A stretch of 64,000 bases of DNA from the NCBI GenBank assembly GCA_011800155.1, contig CM022373.1, forward strand, positions 930,001-994,000, written 5' to 3'. The position numbers were made by a program, and so were the translations under genes. Positions 22,701-32,619 of this stretch are shown piece by piece (positions within the stretch are counted from its first letter, which is position 1; each line of letters begins with the position of its first letter). Under the pieces are notes generated by a model. It did no database searches. It saw only the letters and a list, made by a program, of their open reading frames with translations, and had not been told where the DNA came from. The stretch comes from Flammulina velutipes (Eukaryota; Basidiomycota; Agaricomycetes; Agaricales; Physalacriaceae).

Positions 22701-25700
22701 TCCTGAAGCCTAGCAAGAGAGAAAATGAGTACATTCAGACACAGAAGGAGATACAGTACATACAAGAGCTTGAGACCAAGCCCGAAGCTGGTTATGCGTC
22801 AAATGCACATGTACACCGTTGAAACCAATCTTGCAGCGTTTCGTAGGGCCACAGGCCTGACACGTCGAATGCTTCCGGCTGAGCTGATCAAAAAAGGTTT
22901 GTTCTTTCTCCATGAGTGTCGTACCAGTCCCCTCGTCATCCGAGAGGTTGCCAGTCTCTTCGTCGTCATTATCCAGGTCCAAGAGCTGAGGCTTAGATTT
23001 TGAATTCTTCTTTGCTGAAGCTCCAGAGGGTTTCTTGAGCCTTGTTGCCAAACTATGCATATACTGCCAACAGTGATCAGTAGATAGCGATGACATACTT
23101 GTGGCGACGTACGTTCTCAGGAATGATAATATTGACTGGGACTAGCTCCTTCTTCTTCTTCTGCTGAGCCTGAACATCCTCGACACATGCCTCCCAGTCC
23201 TCGTCATTGCCCAGGTCAGTTGGCAAAGTTTTAGCAGTGGCGGTGGAGAGCTTCCATGAGAGAACAGGTTTCCGAGCAATATCAGTGCAGCCAAGGGTTT
23301 CATAGATGAGAGGGAGAATAGTGAAGTCGAAGTCGTCTGTTGGTGCGACTGTCTTGCGTGATGTTGATCCTGATATGCGTGGAATAATAAGTGTGATTTC
23401 TATATCCAAATATCAGCAGGAGTTCAGATACAGGAGATGATAACACACTTGTAGGAGCCTCAATAGCTTTAGTAGACACTCTAGCTTTCACTGTAGCTGA
23501 TTTCTTCACAGTCAGAGTGATCTTGGGTCGCTTTGCGGGAGGTTCATCGTCGGCAGATATGCTATCGGAGGCAGTTGGTGTAGTTTCCTAACAATTCAGA
23601 ATGAATAATAACAGTAGTCATGACATAGACAAGAGCGCACCTTATCCTCGTCGGATTTGGCTTCTTCACTGGTACTTTCCTCCACTTCATCCTTCTCTGA
23701 TGCTGCCAATGCAGCAGCGTCTGCCAGTACTGAGAGTCCACCTTCGTCCATTGCAGAGATGCTTCGTTTCCTTTTTCTGTCGGTCTTGGCGACTTTGAGT
23801 GCCGCAGGGCTTCGTTTGCTGCCCATGATGGTAGGAGATCAAGCCCGATTTAGGCGTCGGAGGGCGCTCACGGAAAAGCTGCTAGTGAAATGTTTGAATT
23901 GACGTGAACTAATTACATGGTGCACTAGCTACAGTGAAGGCCATGAAAATGTGATAAAAATTGTGGCGCTACTCATAGAATTGAGTGAGTTATGGCGGTT
24001 GAGAATATCACACCGGACGGGGCGCGAGATCATCAAAATTTTCGGCCGCGCCCTAAGTTCCGCAAATAGCTGTAACTCAATAGACAAACTTGCTCCTCAG
24101 CAAGGAGCTGTCCCGTAAGTTCATCGCATCAGGCTGCCCACCATAGAGAATGAACTCGATGTAACAGACTTCCTCAATCTACGTTGATCAACGGACGTGG
24201 CCGGTTTCCCCAAGGCCCCTCCAATGACCTCGCAGTGGTCAACGTAGTCCAAGGAACTCGGTCAGTGCCATTGTCTTAACCTTTCTCTCTACTAACGAGC
24301 ATTTAGCTACCGCTTCCGTCTCATAGCAATGTCCTGTGCTCCGAACTGGGTATTCTCAATCGACAACCACCTGCTGGAAGTCATCGAAGCCGATGGGATC
24401 AACACTCAGCCGCTACTAGTCGACTCTATCCAAATCTTCGCTGGACAACGGTACTCCTTCGTCTTGACTGCTGATCAAGCAGCGGACAACTACTGTATGT
24501 TGAACGATCGACATCCGTAACAGCTTTTGACCTTTTCGTGACAATAGGGATTCGCGCCGACCCAAATGAAGGAAACCAAGGATTTGAGGGAGGAATCAAC
24601 TCTGCGGTTCTGCGATATAGCGGTGCACCGGAAACTGAGCCCAGTTACGATGTGACGAAGGAGGTTATACTGTTTAATCCCCTCGTAGAGACGAACCTTC
24701 ACGTATGTCCCTCTACTTCATGCCCTTCATCATCACTGACATCGGTAACAGCCATTGGTCACCGAGACTGAAGGAGTTGTGAGTTCACCACTCACTGAAT
24801 GAGTCTTGCATCTTTGTTTATCCCATTGTTATAGGCTGGTGGTCATTTCAACGACGGTGCTGATGTCAACATCAACCTAGCATTCGCAATTGTAAGCATT
24901 ATCACGGGTCCTACTCATGTCTTCTCATTGATTTCGATTCAAGGACCCAAAGCTTGGTCGATTCACTGTGAACGGCGCAACCTACCGGGCACCCACGATG
25001 CCAGTGCTCCTCCAAATAATGAGTGGTGCTTCATCTGCCCGTGAGCGCTCGAATGTCTTGTTCTACCACCTCCGTTTCCTGACGCACAAGCTTCAGAGAA
25101 CCTGCTTCCCTCCAGCTCGATATACGAGCTCCCATTGAACAAGTCGATTCAGCTATCCTTCCCTGGTGGGGCGCCTGGCTCTCCGGTGCGTCTCACCTTA
25201 CCGTCCCACTGATCTTTGGGACTGACGGCATTGAAGCACCCATTCCATCTGCACGGACACGCCTTTGATGTCATTCGTAGTGCAGGAAGCGATCAGTACA
25301 ACTACATCGACCCCGTACGGCGCGATGTGGTGTCCACTGGGGATGTTGGGGACAACGTAACCATCCGTTTCGTGACTGACAATGCGGGCCCGTGGTTCTT
25401 GCATTGCCACGTTGATTGGCATATGGAGGCGTGAGTAGTTTTGTCGCAAGACATGGAGGACCATCAACTAACACGCAAGCTTACAGTGGCCTTGCTGTTA
25501 TCTTCACCGAAGGCACTAACAGGGAAGGGGCCCTGGCAAACCCAACTCCTGGTATGCTTGAACAGTAAATTCTTCTCAGGTTTGATTTGGGAACTAATGG
25601 TCCGCGTAGACTCTTGGGACGACCTGTGCCCTGCGTATAACGCTCTGTCTCCTACAGATCTTGGCGGTATCCTTCCCGATACACTTCCCACAGCTTCATG

Positions 25701-25701
25701 A
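19769..25701 (+). CDS. laccase (multicopper oxidase), with a transposon inside intron 6
   Basis: A secreted multicopper oxidase that oxidises phenols with O2. Seventeen exons: 19769-19948, 19996-20064, 20118-20161, 20213-20316, 20367-20453, 20507-20539, 24084-24114, 24168-24260, 24307-24494, 24548-24702, 24752-24778, 24835-24891, 24944-25040, 25097-25185, 25237-25430, 25487-25551, 25610-25701. They sum to 534 residues with no stop or frameshift. A signal peptide ([20 protein letters not shown]) is followed by all four copper-binding motifs: HWHG 84-87, WYHSHL 127-132, HPFHLHGH 419-426 and [12 protein letters not shown] 474-485. Exon 6 ends in Trp-Tyr-His and exon 7 continues KLAPQQGAV, so the coding sequence is intact. 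Intron 6 (20540-24083) is 3,544 nt because a Tc1/mariner-type element sits in it. Whether this intron is still spliced decides if the gene works. Confidence 0.92.
20582..20583. repeat. left copy of TA target-site duplication
   Basis: TA directly before the left inverted repeat. Removing the element and one TA rebuilds a normal-size (about 55 nt) laccase intron ending in caatag. Confidence 0.85.
20584..20792 (+). repeat. left terminal inverted repeat (209 bp)
   Basis: Matches the reverse complement of 23864-24072 without a mismatch when compared line by line. Homology stops sharply after the shared gtgagcgc. Confidence 0.93.
21011..22152 (+). CDS. Tc1/mariner-family transposase (DDE_3 superfamily)
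   Basis: Cuts and pastes the surrounding element at TA sites in the nucleus. Exons 21011-21247, 21295-21632, 21680-21883 and 21930-22152 give 333 residues, typical for Tc1/mariner. The N-terminal part (about residues 14-60: [14 protein letters not shown]..., [13 protein letters not shown]) looks like a helix-turn-helix DNA-binding region, followed by a second one ([15 protein letters not shown]). Catalytic residues are Asp159 (VCADES), Asp243 ([10 protein letters not shown]) and Glu278 ([10 protein letters not shown]), a DD34E spacing. [13 protein letters not shown] is the family hallmark. No stop or frameshift is seen. It reads in the same direction as the laccase. Three introns in a DNA-transposon gene are normal for fungi. 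Confidence 0.92.
22158..23826 (-). CDS. transposon-borne accessory protein, unknown, SAM-like C-terminus
   Basis: Not recognised as any family. Exons (minus) 23641-23826, 23449-23587, 23113-23399, 22764-23063 and 22158-22709 sum to 487 residues. The N-terminus is basic with nuclear-localisation-like runs (KTDRKRKRS and PPAKRPKI), then an acidic Glu/Ser stretch. The middle (about 110-205) looks folded. A Cys-containing block [10 protein letters not shown] precedes [17 protein letters not shown]. The C-terminus (about 405-470) reads like a SAM-type helical domain: [28 protein letters not shown], then [13 protein letters not shown]. The start is 38 bp inside the right inverted repeat border, so its promoter must lie in the repeat. 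A role in DNA binding, target choice or host interaction of the transposon is conceivable but is only inference from location. Confidence 0.8.
23864..24072 (-). repeat. right terminal inverted repeat (209 bp)
   Basis: Exact inverse of 20584-20792. The start codon of the minus-strand accessory gene lies 38 bp inside its inner edge, so the repeat probably doubles as promoter for both element genes. Confidence 0.93.
24073..24074. repeat. right copy of TA target-site duplication
   Basis: TA directly after the right inverted repeat and 9 nt before the laccase intron 6 acceptor (actcaatag). Confidence 0.85.
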
Positions 25702-26171
25702 AACCTCACACCATGCGTGCATCGCATATCATCACTGCTTGTTTTTACATTATTTCCTTCCATATTTACGGGTTGTCAGGCTTTCTTTCTTGTTTTCTTC
25801 TGGACATTCATACCCACCAATGGACCTGTACGCACATTTCGATAACCTATGGCTTTACGACTTACGAATTAGCTTTGTCAATGTTACGCTTTGACCTCTG
25901 TACTGACCTTGACCTGGTTACGGTTCATGGCGTTCTTCCATGCGCGGGAGTACTCAGGATACAACTGAGGTGGATAAGAACCTGAACGTGTACAATACAA
26001 CGCAGAGTTGAAGCATGCAGTGGCGGTGGATCCAGGCAAGGCTTACACCACTGTTCCTGTGCGTTAGCTGTATTCCTATTCATGCCTGTACTCAAGTTCT
26101 CTATTCAGCTTCTCATCTTAAAAGGTGATATCCTGTTCCCTCACGATGTGTGCTGTATCGGAACTTTGACT
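25702..26171 (+). other. intergenic region between laccase and kinase-like copy C
   Basis: Laccase 3' sequence and promoter of copy C. It includes the left member of a degenerate direct repeat (25901-26031). Confidence 0.4.
25901..26031 (+). repeat. degenerate direct repeat, left copy
   Basis: Shares scattered but collinear blocks with 27326-27430: gaccttg, tggttacgg, and near the end gcagagttga followed by gtggcggtg. The two copies flank kinase-like copy C. Similarity is partial and was judged by eye. Confidence 0.4.
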
Positions 26172-27062
26172 ATGAAGAACAACAACTTGAATATATTTCA
26201 CATTTTCTGTGTGCTAGTGATTTTAATGCCACAGGTTCAGTACGTGTAGTCCCGTGCCTAGGTCGTCTTCCATTCTGATGAACTCTTCAAGCTCTCATAT
26301 GGCAGGTCCGTCGCACGCCACACGAACTCTTGAACCGAGAACACTACAACTCAATGGTCACAAGAAGACCTACACACTGGATCCTTTGTCCAGGCAAGGC
26401 TCAAGAAGTTACGTATATCAAGTCGTAGGTGGATGGGGGAGGCGCAAACTCCCTGCCGTGGCCAAAATGTTCCTCCCCCATAGGAACGATGCAGGAGGGA
26501 TCGTGGATGAGATGGCGTTTGCAAAGCTGGTTTGATGTTTTCCTCCGGTTTCATATCAACGTTACTAACTTGAATCATAGGCTATGCAATGGATAGCGGA
26601 CGGAAAGGACTCTGCTGGCAATGACTGGCTCGTATTGACCGATCTAAAATCACCGGAAATTAGCGGTGAGGAGATGTACAACCTGATAGACATCATACAC
26701 AACTTAAGGAAAAAATCACATTGCGAATACGCGATTAAAGTTGCACCTCAGCTAGCTAAAGCAGCAGCCGAGAAAAAATTCGACCAAGGCTTAGCGTAAG
26801 TCATTGTCTTTTTCTGCTTATCATGCACCACACATCAATCCAATTTAGGTTTTACGATGTGTCCGAGTTGAAGAACATTGTCTTTAACCGGTCCATGACC
26901 AAAGCTGACTTTGTGGACATGGGTGGCGCGATGAGTAGCGCACAAGTTCTGAGTTATCAAACGAAAGATGCGTTCTTGGATGAAGTAGTAAGCATGGTGG
27001 CATCTGCGATCGAGAATGATCCACGTCTAGAGACATCATTGTTAGAAAAAATATGCTTATAG
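26172..27062 (+). CDS. secreted kinase-like family protein, copy C
   Basis: Third paralog, directly downstream of the laccase. Exons 26172-26239, 26292-26529, 26581-26795 and 26849-27062 give 244 residues; intron phases 2, 0, 2 match copies A and B. The start MKNNNLNIFHIF and a hydrophobic run ending near PQVHS/HM form a signal peptide, less Leu-rich than in copy B. The core is conserved: SRQGSRSYVYQVVGGWG, PAVAKMF (Lys), MAFAKL, WIADGKDSAG, WLVLTDLKSPEISG, FYDVSELKNIVFN (Asp, Asn) and FVDMGGAMS. Differences include GGI for DDI before the putative helix-C Glu and LPH in place of the acidic RPGEND-type run. The C-terminus lacks the Ala-Lys ending of copy A. Function unknown. Confidence 0.83.
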
Positions 27063-27674
27063 AGCCAGATGGTATGCGTGGAAGGTATTGTCCATGATCT
27101 GCTTGCTGTAGTATTGGGGGAGTACTATATTAGCATACCGAACATATACATTTACAGCTTCATTGAAGGCTACTGACTTAGTATCTATCTCCTTGAGTTA
27201 TTGATACTTCGTTTATGGGGCATGAGGCCTTGTGAACACCTTATTCATTAGCTCATAACCTTAACACCGTTCACATACACGGATGAGAAAATGAACGTTG
27301 AACTCCTGCTTGACTGAGGGTCTAACGTACGGGACCTTGCCTTGGTTACGGTCTCAGCTATTACATACTGGAGGAGGATGCAATTGAGAATATGCCCGAT
27401 ACAAGGCAGAGTTGATGTGGCGGTGAATGATCTTCTGACTTAGATTCTCAATTAATACTTCGATTCTCCCTCGGAATAGTCTCATTGTGCCTCACACGTT
27501 CTATTATTCACTAATAGGACCATTCGCGTACTTGACTAGGAGCTGAATGCTTGAGCTTTGAGTGTGGGCCTGGATACACGGGCAGACAGATATCGATTAT
27601 CCTTTCGTTTCTCCTTACATTGGCATCTTGCATAGGCAGACACTCGTTCGCCTGGTACTATAATTTAACATTAC
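27063..27674 (+). other. convergent intergenic region
   Basis: Lies between copy C and the short-chain dehydrogenase, which converge. It contains the right copy of the degenerate repeat (27326-27430). No gene is supported. Confidence 0.4.
27326..27430 (+). repeat. degenerate direct repeat, right copy
   Basis: Partner of 25901-26031 on the other side of kinase-like copy C; same order of short matching blocks, with indels. Confidence 0.4.
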
Positions 27675-28704
27675 TCACAAGCCCAAATCTTCCCTCGTGT
27701 TTTGCAAACGACCTGAAATAACGTTGTATCTGCCCATGGCTCGGGAGAAAAAAATCACTCACCTTCCATCCCGCCAGTCACCATCAAGTTTTCTCCAGTA
27801 ATATGACCTGACACCTTCGTAGAGGACAGAATGACAATTTGTGTTGCCACGTCGTACGGTACCGCCACCTTCTTGAGAGGATATCTATATTTCAAAGTTC
27901 AAGTCAGTCTACTAAATAAGGACAAGGATTTGTACGAACGTCGCCAGTGCCGCGTACAAAATATCCGGATCCTTTAGACTCTCTTCAGCCATCGGCGTCT
28001 TGACCCATCCAGGCGATACACAATTCACTCGCCCCCACGGTGCGATCTTCACGATTTCATTCTTCAGACTCAGTGCAAATCCATACATCAACGCTACAAA
28101 AGAATGAGCACATAATGTTGAATAGCACAGAACTTTGAGTTACCACTCTTCGTCGCAGCATACTCGGCGTGTAATGCCTCGCCAAACCTTCCCGCCGAAG
28201 AACCGATGATGACAATATTTGCCTTGGCCTTCTCCTCGTCAGTCGCTTTTTCTAGATATCGGAGGTACTCCCTGGCCGCGAGGAACGTCGAGGTGACGTT
28301 CGCGTCGAAAGTTTTCGTCCAGCGCTCGAGCGACATATTCTGCAACGGTGCATGTTCTGCTACGTATATCGCGTGGTTGAGAATGGCTATCTGGATCACG
28401 CCGAAAGTTGATGTAGCATCTTTGAATAGACGCGCCACGTCGTCCTCTTTAGCAAGGTCAGCTTGAAGAGTCTGAAGCCGATCTTTGGGCCACTTCAACG
28501 AGAGCGGGTCAAGAGGAGCAGATTTGGTGTTGTAATGTGCAGTAACGCGTGCTCCCTGCTCTGAATGCGCAAATAATATCATCGTGAGAAACCAAGGATG
28601 GATAGCGACATAAACTTGCCTAGGAAGAGTGCAGCAGTTTCTAGACCTATACCACCACTCGCGCCTGTAAGTAGGACATGTACATCTTTGAGGGCTAAAT
28701 CCAT
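27675..28704 (-). CDS. short-chain dehydrogenase/reductase
   Basis: An NAD(P)-dependent Rossmann-fold oxidoreductase of unknown substrate. Exons (minus) 28620-28704, 28144-28560, 27940-28093, 27763-27884 and 27675-27712 sum to 271 residues, a classical SDR length. Motifs: TGASGGIG at 13-20 (cofactor binding), NHA after strand 4, IIGSSAGR (catalytic Ser), EYAATKS near residue 160 (catalytic Tyr and Lys), and PGWVKTPM after strand 6. The C-terminus includes VSGHITGENLMVTGGME, the usual SDR ending. Intron 1 (28561-28619) starts with GC in the context TAG/GCAAGT; the GC donor is the only one that restores FLEQGARVTAHYN. A further in-frame ATG lies upstream (28791), but the start chosen begins directly at the Rossmann strand. 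Confidence 0.88.
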
Positions 28705-28897
28705 GTGGTGGTTAGGATACAAGAAGTATGACTCGGATTGGCTCGCGGCAATCGGGATGCCGGGAGACGGCACTTTCAAGAAAACTCTCAAATTAGAAGC
28801 CTAATACAATACAAATACTTTTGTATGCACCACCTAACGCAACAGTCAGTAATAAGCCCAATATAACAAAGTTAATCTCACCAAAGCAGGCAAAAAT

Positions 28898-30525
28898 CAT
28901 GTCTGTTCCACGATGACAGTCTTCTTGCGCGCTGGCTTTGGCTTGTTTTCGCCTTCTCTCGTATGTTTCCTCCTGCGCTCGTCCTTGACCCTCTCCGCCT
29001 CCAACATCGTCCGCTTGAGATTGGCAGCCTGGTACACAGGTTTGGGAAGATGTCTCGTTCTGTTGAGAAGAGTCAGCTATGTCCGCCTCAAATGATCCAG
29101 ATACTCACCTTGCGATCTTCCCGACTTGCTTGTCCATCTTCCACCGGTCTACAAGCTTCGCACGGTACTCTATCGCTGCACGCTCCCTCGCATTGACTAC
29201 ACCAAGCTTCTCGGACGCATTCGCCTTCCAGACACGCACGTTCCCGTCATCAGAACCAGAAACAAGGAAACGGCCGTCGTTGGTGAACACCGTCGACGAG
29301 ACGCGGCCCATACGTTTCGTATGGAAGACATCCTCCCCAGTACCCTTGTCCTTTTTCCACAACCGCACATTTCGATCCCAGCCTCCACTGACAAACTCCA
29401 AGCCAGTAGGACTCCATTCGCAGCTCATGACGGCGGCGACGTGGGCCTTGTAAATCTGAGTCGGAGTAGCCATGTGTCGGATGTCGAATGTATAGAGGTT
29501 GTGGTCCTCAGAGGCAAGGAGAAGCGTCGTTGGATGGGTAGGGCACCATGATAGGGCGTTGGACCGGAATTGCATGACTACACGTCTTTCCGCCTTGCCA
29601 GTGCGTATATCGTATAATGTAAATGTACGGTCGGTTCCGATACTTGCGAGGACACTAGGTTCACTTTGGTTGAACTTGACAGAGGTTATTGTTTCGGTTG
29701 ATGTGGGGAATGTGAGGTTTGATATTGCAGAGGTTCTGGAAAATGTTTGATCAAAAAGCCGAGTGTGATAAGTAGGAATGGACGAACTTGGTCTCGTCCC
29801 ATATTTGGATGAGGCTGGATGAAGTAGCAAACAGAGGATCGGAGCGATGGTGGTCAATGGAGCTGTGGGAGAGTTAGACATTGTACCAAGTATATTGGGA
29901 GATTGTCATACTTGAATGCGCTTTTTCCAGGAAATACAACAACGGGTTCTTGCTGCGTCAAAAAATTGGAAAGTGTTAATTTTAAATAGAAAGACCACGC
30001 ACAGATTGAGATTCGATATTCCATAGCTTGATGGTTCTATCCACGCCGCAGCTAAGGACTCTCGACTCGTCGGCAAAGCAGAGACCAGATAATTTTCCCT
30101 TGTGGGCCTGGGGGAGGCGGAGTATATGTGACCTCGTCGAGATATTGTGTATAATGAGTCCTGCACTTCATCAGTAACTCGTCGCATATTTTTTCGTGGC
30201 ACTCACCTCCGTCCCAACTGCCACTTCCGATCGTTATAAGGTCTCCTGGTTTTCTTGCTAAAACCTCGACAGCGTCCATGTGGCCCTCCAAGCTGGCGAC
30301 AAATGGTTTAGCAAACATACGGTCCATTTTAGCAGCGTTCAGCGCTCTGGTGCGTTCCCTAGCCCGAGCAAATGGATGCATGAGCGGGTCGAGATTTCTG
30401 GATGTTGGCGTTGGGTCTCCAGGCCGTGTCGGTAGATGTTGAGAGGGTGCATGCTGAAGCACCGATATTTTCTGCAAAGTGTATGAGCAGTATTCGTTTT
30501 AAAAAGATATGCAACATACCACCAT
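28898..30525 (-). CDS. SOF1: WD40 protein SOF1/DCAF13, ribosome biogenesis
   Basis: Part of the small-subunit processome in the nucleolus, needed for 18S rRNA maturation. The start exon (30520-30525) encodes only Met-Val; the next exon begins KISVLQH at 30471. Eight exons were joined down to 28898. Hallmarks: an N-terminal LDPLMHPFARARERTRALNAAK block, then WD repeats including LEGHMDAVEVLARKP, CGVDRTIKLWNIES, SEDHNLYTFDIRHM, SGGWDRNVRLWKK and SGSDDGNVRVWKA. The C-terminal Sof1-like domain has ERAAIEYRAKLVDRW and MDKQVGKIAR, then a Lys/Arg-rich tail ending near VIVEQT. The conserved DDGNVRVWKANASEKLG is diagnostic for this protein. Confidence 0.94.
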
Positions 30526-30711
30526 GCTCGTAGGAGTGAAAGTGATCACTCGATCACGTGCATTTTATTTCTCTTCTCCTTCCCACCTCCTTCCGTCTGA
30601 ATCCGTCATCTGTCTCTGGGTAACGCTCAGCGATATGGGTGAGTGTTCTGCTATTTTAATAGTACATCTAATAGACTTTAGCATTAGAAACAGCACCCTC
30701 GACAGCTATAG

Positions 30712-32421
30712 GAGCACAGCCTACATTTTAGTGGGTTCTTCTTGGAGCTAGTTCTCATAGAGATCACAAGTGTTGAGGACATACGTGGCAAGGTCGATTT
30801 TTTTATGGGGCCTGCCTCATCTTATAACGACTGGCCTGCCGATGACATCCGCGGCGTGCAGTCGGAAGGAGACAACTAGACATCGTCGAAAACGAACTCA
30901 AAATAGCAAATACCCTCCTCTTGGCCTCCGACGTCAACTCAGCGGTCGTGTATACACGGAGTATCAAATCGATACAACTACTGAGCCGGTCATCATCATC
31001 GGAATCGATGGCACATTCAAGTACCCAGCGGACGCCACGTATCGTTCTTGTCGGATTCATATTCACAGAGGCGTCTGACTCGCGGACTCATTTCCACCCG
31101 TAGGAAAGTGGTCATGGTCGGCTACTGTTCCCTCCAGCGGCAAAGCATCCTCTGTTCTCTGCACTGATGATGGCAAGGTCTCAGAGTCTTTTACTGTGGG
31201 CGCTGTGATGTTCGGATATCCACCTGGAACTACCGCTGCTCTCACCACAGCTGAACAGGATAGCGCAGCAGAGCCAGACAGCATATACGTCCTCACCTGT
31301 GGCCGCTCCCTCTTTGCAAACCCTTTCTCAATTGGAACGAGCAACGACAGAAAGGGTAACAGAAATCTTCAACTTATTTTTCCCTCAACAATATCTCTTG
31401 TAGCCAAGGAAATTGCTCAACGCGCAATTTTGAGGACACAAAACGAGATGAAAAATTGGGAAATTGATATACAGGACGCTCGGACCTCCCTCATCAACCT
31501 CGCAAGCGCGAATGGACTCGACCCCTGCCTGGATATCACTACTGATGACGGTGTACTTCCTCTATCTCTACAGGGTCAAGATCTAAGCACTAAGAAAGTG
31601 GGATATGCATGGTAAGCAGATCTGTCGCGTTTCGTATCGTTTTACTAGTTCGTCATCAAAGGTTGGACTACCAATGGACACGTGTATACAAGCCCACCGT
31701 TGAAAAAAGAACATCCGCAGAAGCCTGGCAACTTGGGTATATCACTCACCCCCGAGAGATGAAGACTGTCGGATACGTTCGCGCCGCCCAGCTTGGTCAG
31801 ACTCGGGCTCACTCTTTGACAACTCCTGTGTCCCAATTGTCAACTTCTATGCCACCGCCACCCGAATTCCTGCCTCCTAGTCCTGACTCCATATCTCCTT
31901 CTAGCGCCGTGGCACGATTGCCGTGCTCAGACTCCCCAGTGTTCACTTATCTTGACACTGCTCTGTTCGAAATCACTGATCTCCATGTCATCTACCATTT
32001 GAATGAAGCAAAGTCGCCATTCCTTTCTAACTACGGCAAGTTAGAGGATAACATGGAGGTCTTCATGTCCTCGTGGGCTGCTCCTGAACATGCAAAGAGC
32101 AGTGTTGACAGTCGAGGCTTCTTTGTGTCGAAACTCAAGGGAGAACATCTGCATCTTCTTGATCATGGTCGTGTTATGGTATTGGGAGAAGATGCTCAGG
32201 CGAGGTACGAGTTTCCAGAATCCGGCGGTGCTTCTGGCGCTGTGGTCTACGTGCGTGGCGCAGGTCCTGACGATCCACGTCGTCCTGTGGCCCTCTGTGC
32301 CGGTGTCTTTTCGCTCCTTGTGACAGGAGAAAGTATTTGTCTCATTCTGCCTCTTTCGGATATCGTGCCACACCTGGAAGCGGTGGTACACCAAAGATTA
32401 TCCTTTCCCCGTAATATGTAA
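30712..32421 (+). CDS. hypothetical protein, N-terminus unresolved
   Basis: Not recognised. Exons 30712-30784, 30862-31038, 31104-31611 (probably with a further 48-nt in-frame intron near 31355-31402) and 31662-32421 join in one frame. I could not find the start; a candidate first exon near 30636 does not give a clean frame, so the 5' limit is provisional. The product has a Ser-rich stretch (LLSRSSSSESMAHSS), a region rich in Asp/Asn, a proline-rich linker (STSMPPPPEFLPPSPDS) and a C-terminal part with FPESGGASGAVVYVRGAG followed by a hydrophobic segment. The GGASGAVV block loosely recalls the GDSGGPV loop of trypsin-like proteases, with no supporting catalytic His seen, so that relation is weak. 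Confidence 0.55.
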
Positions 32422-32619
32422 TTTGCACGAGTACGCTTGCCATGTATTTAATAGTTCAATTATTCAAATATTCATGAACCCGACATGAATCCAGTTTTGA
32501 CTTGAATAATAGCATCGCAATTAAATAGTATACTGAACAACAAGATAGAAGTGGATAGCGACAACTGATAACAAGAAAACATTACGAGGGATAGATGATA
32601 CATAGCATACAAAGTTCAT

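Larger units (their letters stand above)
20584..24072 (+). mobile_element. Tc1/mariner-type DNA transposon, 3,489 bp, two genes
   Basis: A complete class II element. It starts CAGCTATTTGCGG and ends with the exact reverse complement; the 209-bp terminal inverted repeats are identical along their whole length as read. It is flanked by TA on both sides, the Tc1/mariner target. Inside are a four-exon DD34E transposase gene (21011-22152, plus) and a convergent five-exon gene (22158-23826, minus) whose stop codon is 5 bp from that of the transposase. Identical repeats, intact frames and intact target duplication indicate a recent insertion and a possibly autonomous element. Most Tc1/mariner elements are 1.3-2.4 kb with a single gene and shorter repeats, so the second gene is exceptional. 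Confidence 0.92.

Noticed and set aside
23963..23971. TGTGGCGCT inside the transposon inverted repeats as a further copy of the 9-mer
   Set aside because: Last base differs and the copy belongs to the element's own repeat, so it was not counted.
19769..25701. Laccase as two separate genes or a pseudogene broken by the transposon
   Set aside because: The insertion is between a normal donor (tacc/gtaagc) and a normal acceptor (caatag/ac), and the flanking exons join in frame to a 534-residue product, so it is one gene with an enlarged intron.
31079..31110. Frameshift in the gene at 30712 (THFHP followed by a stop, then VGKWSWSA in another frame)
   Set aside because: An intron 31039-31103 (gtatcg to cccgtag) with matching phase removes the apparent frameshift, so no mutation needs to be assumed.
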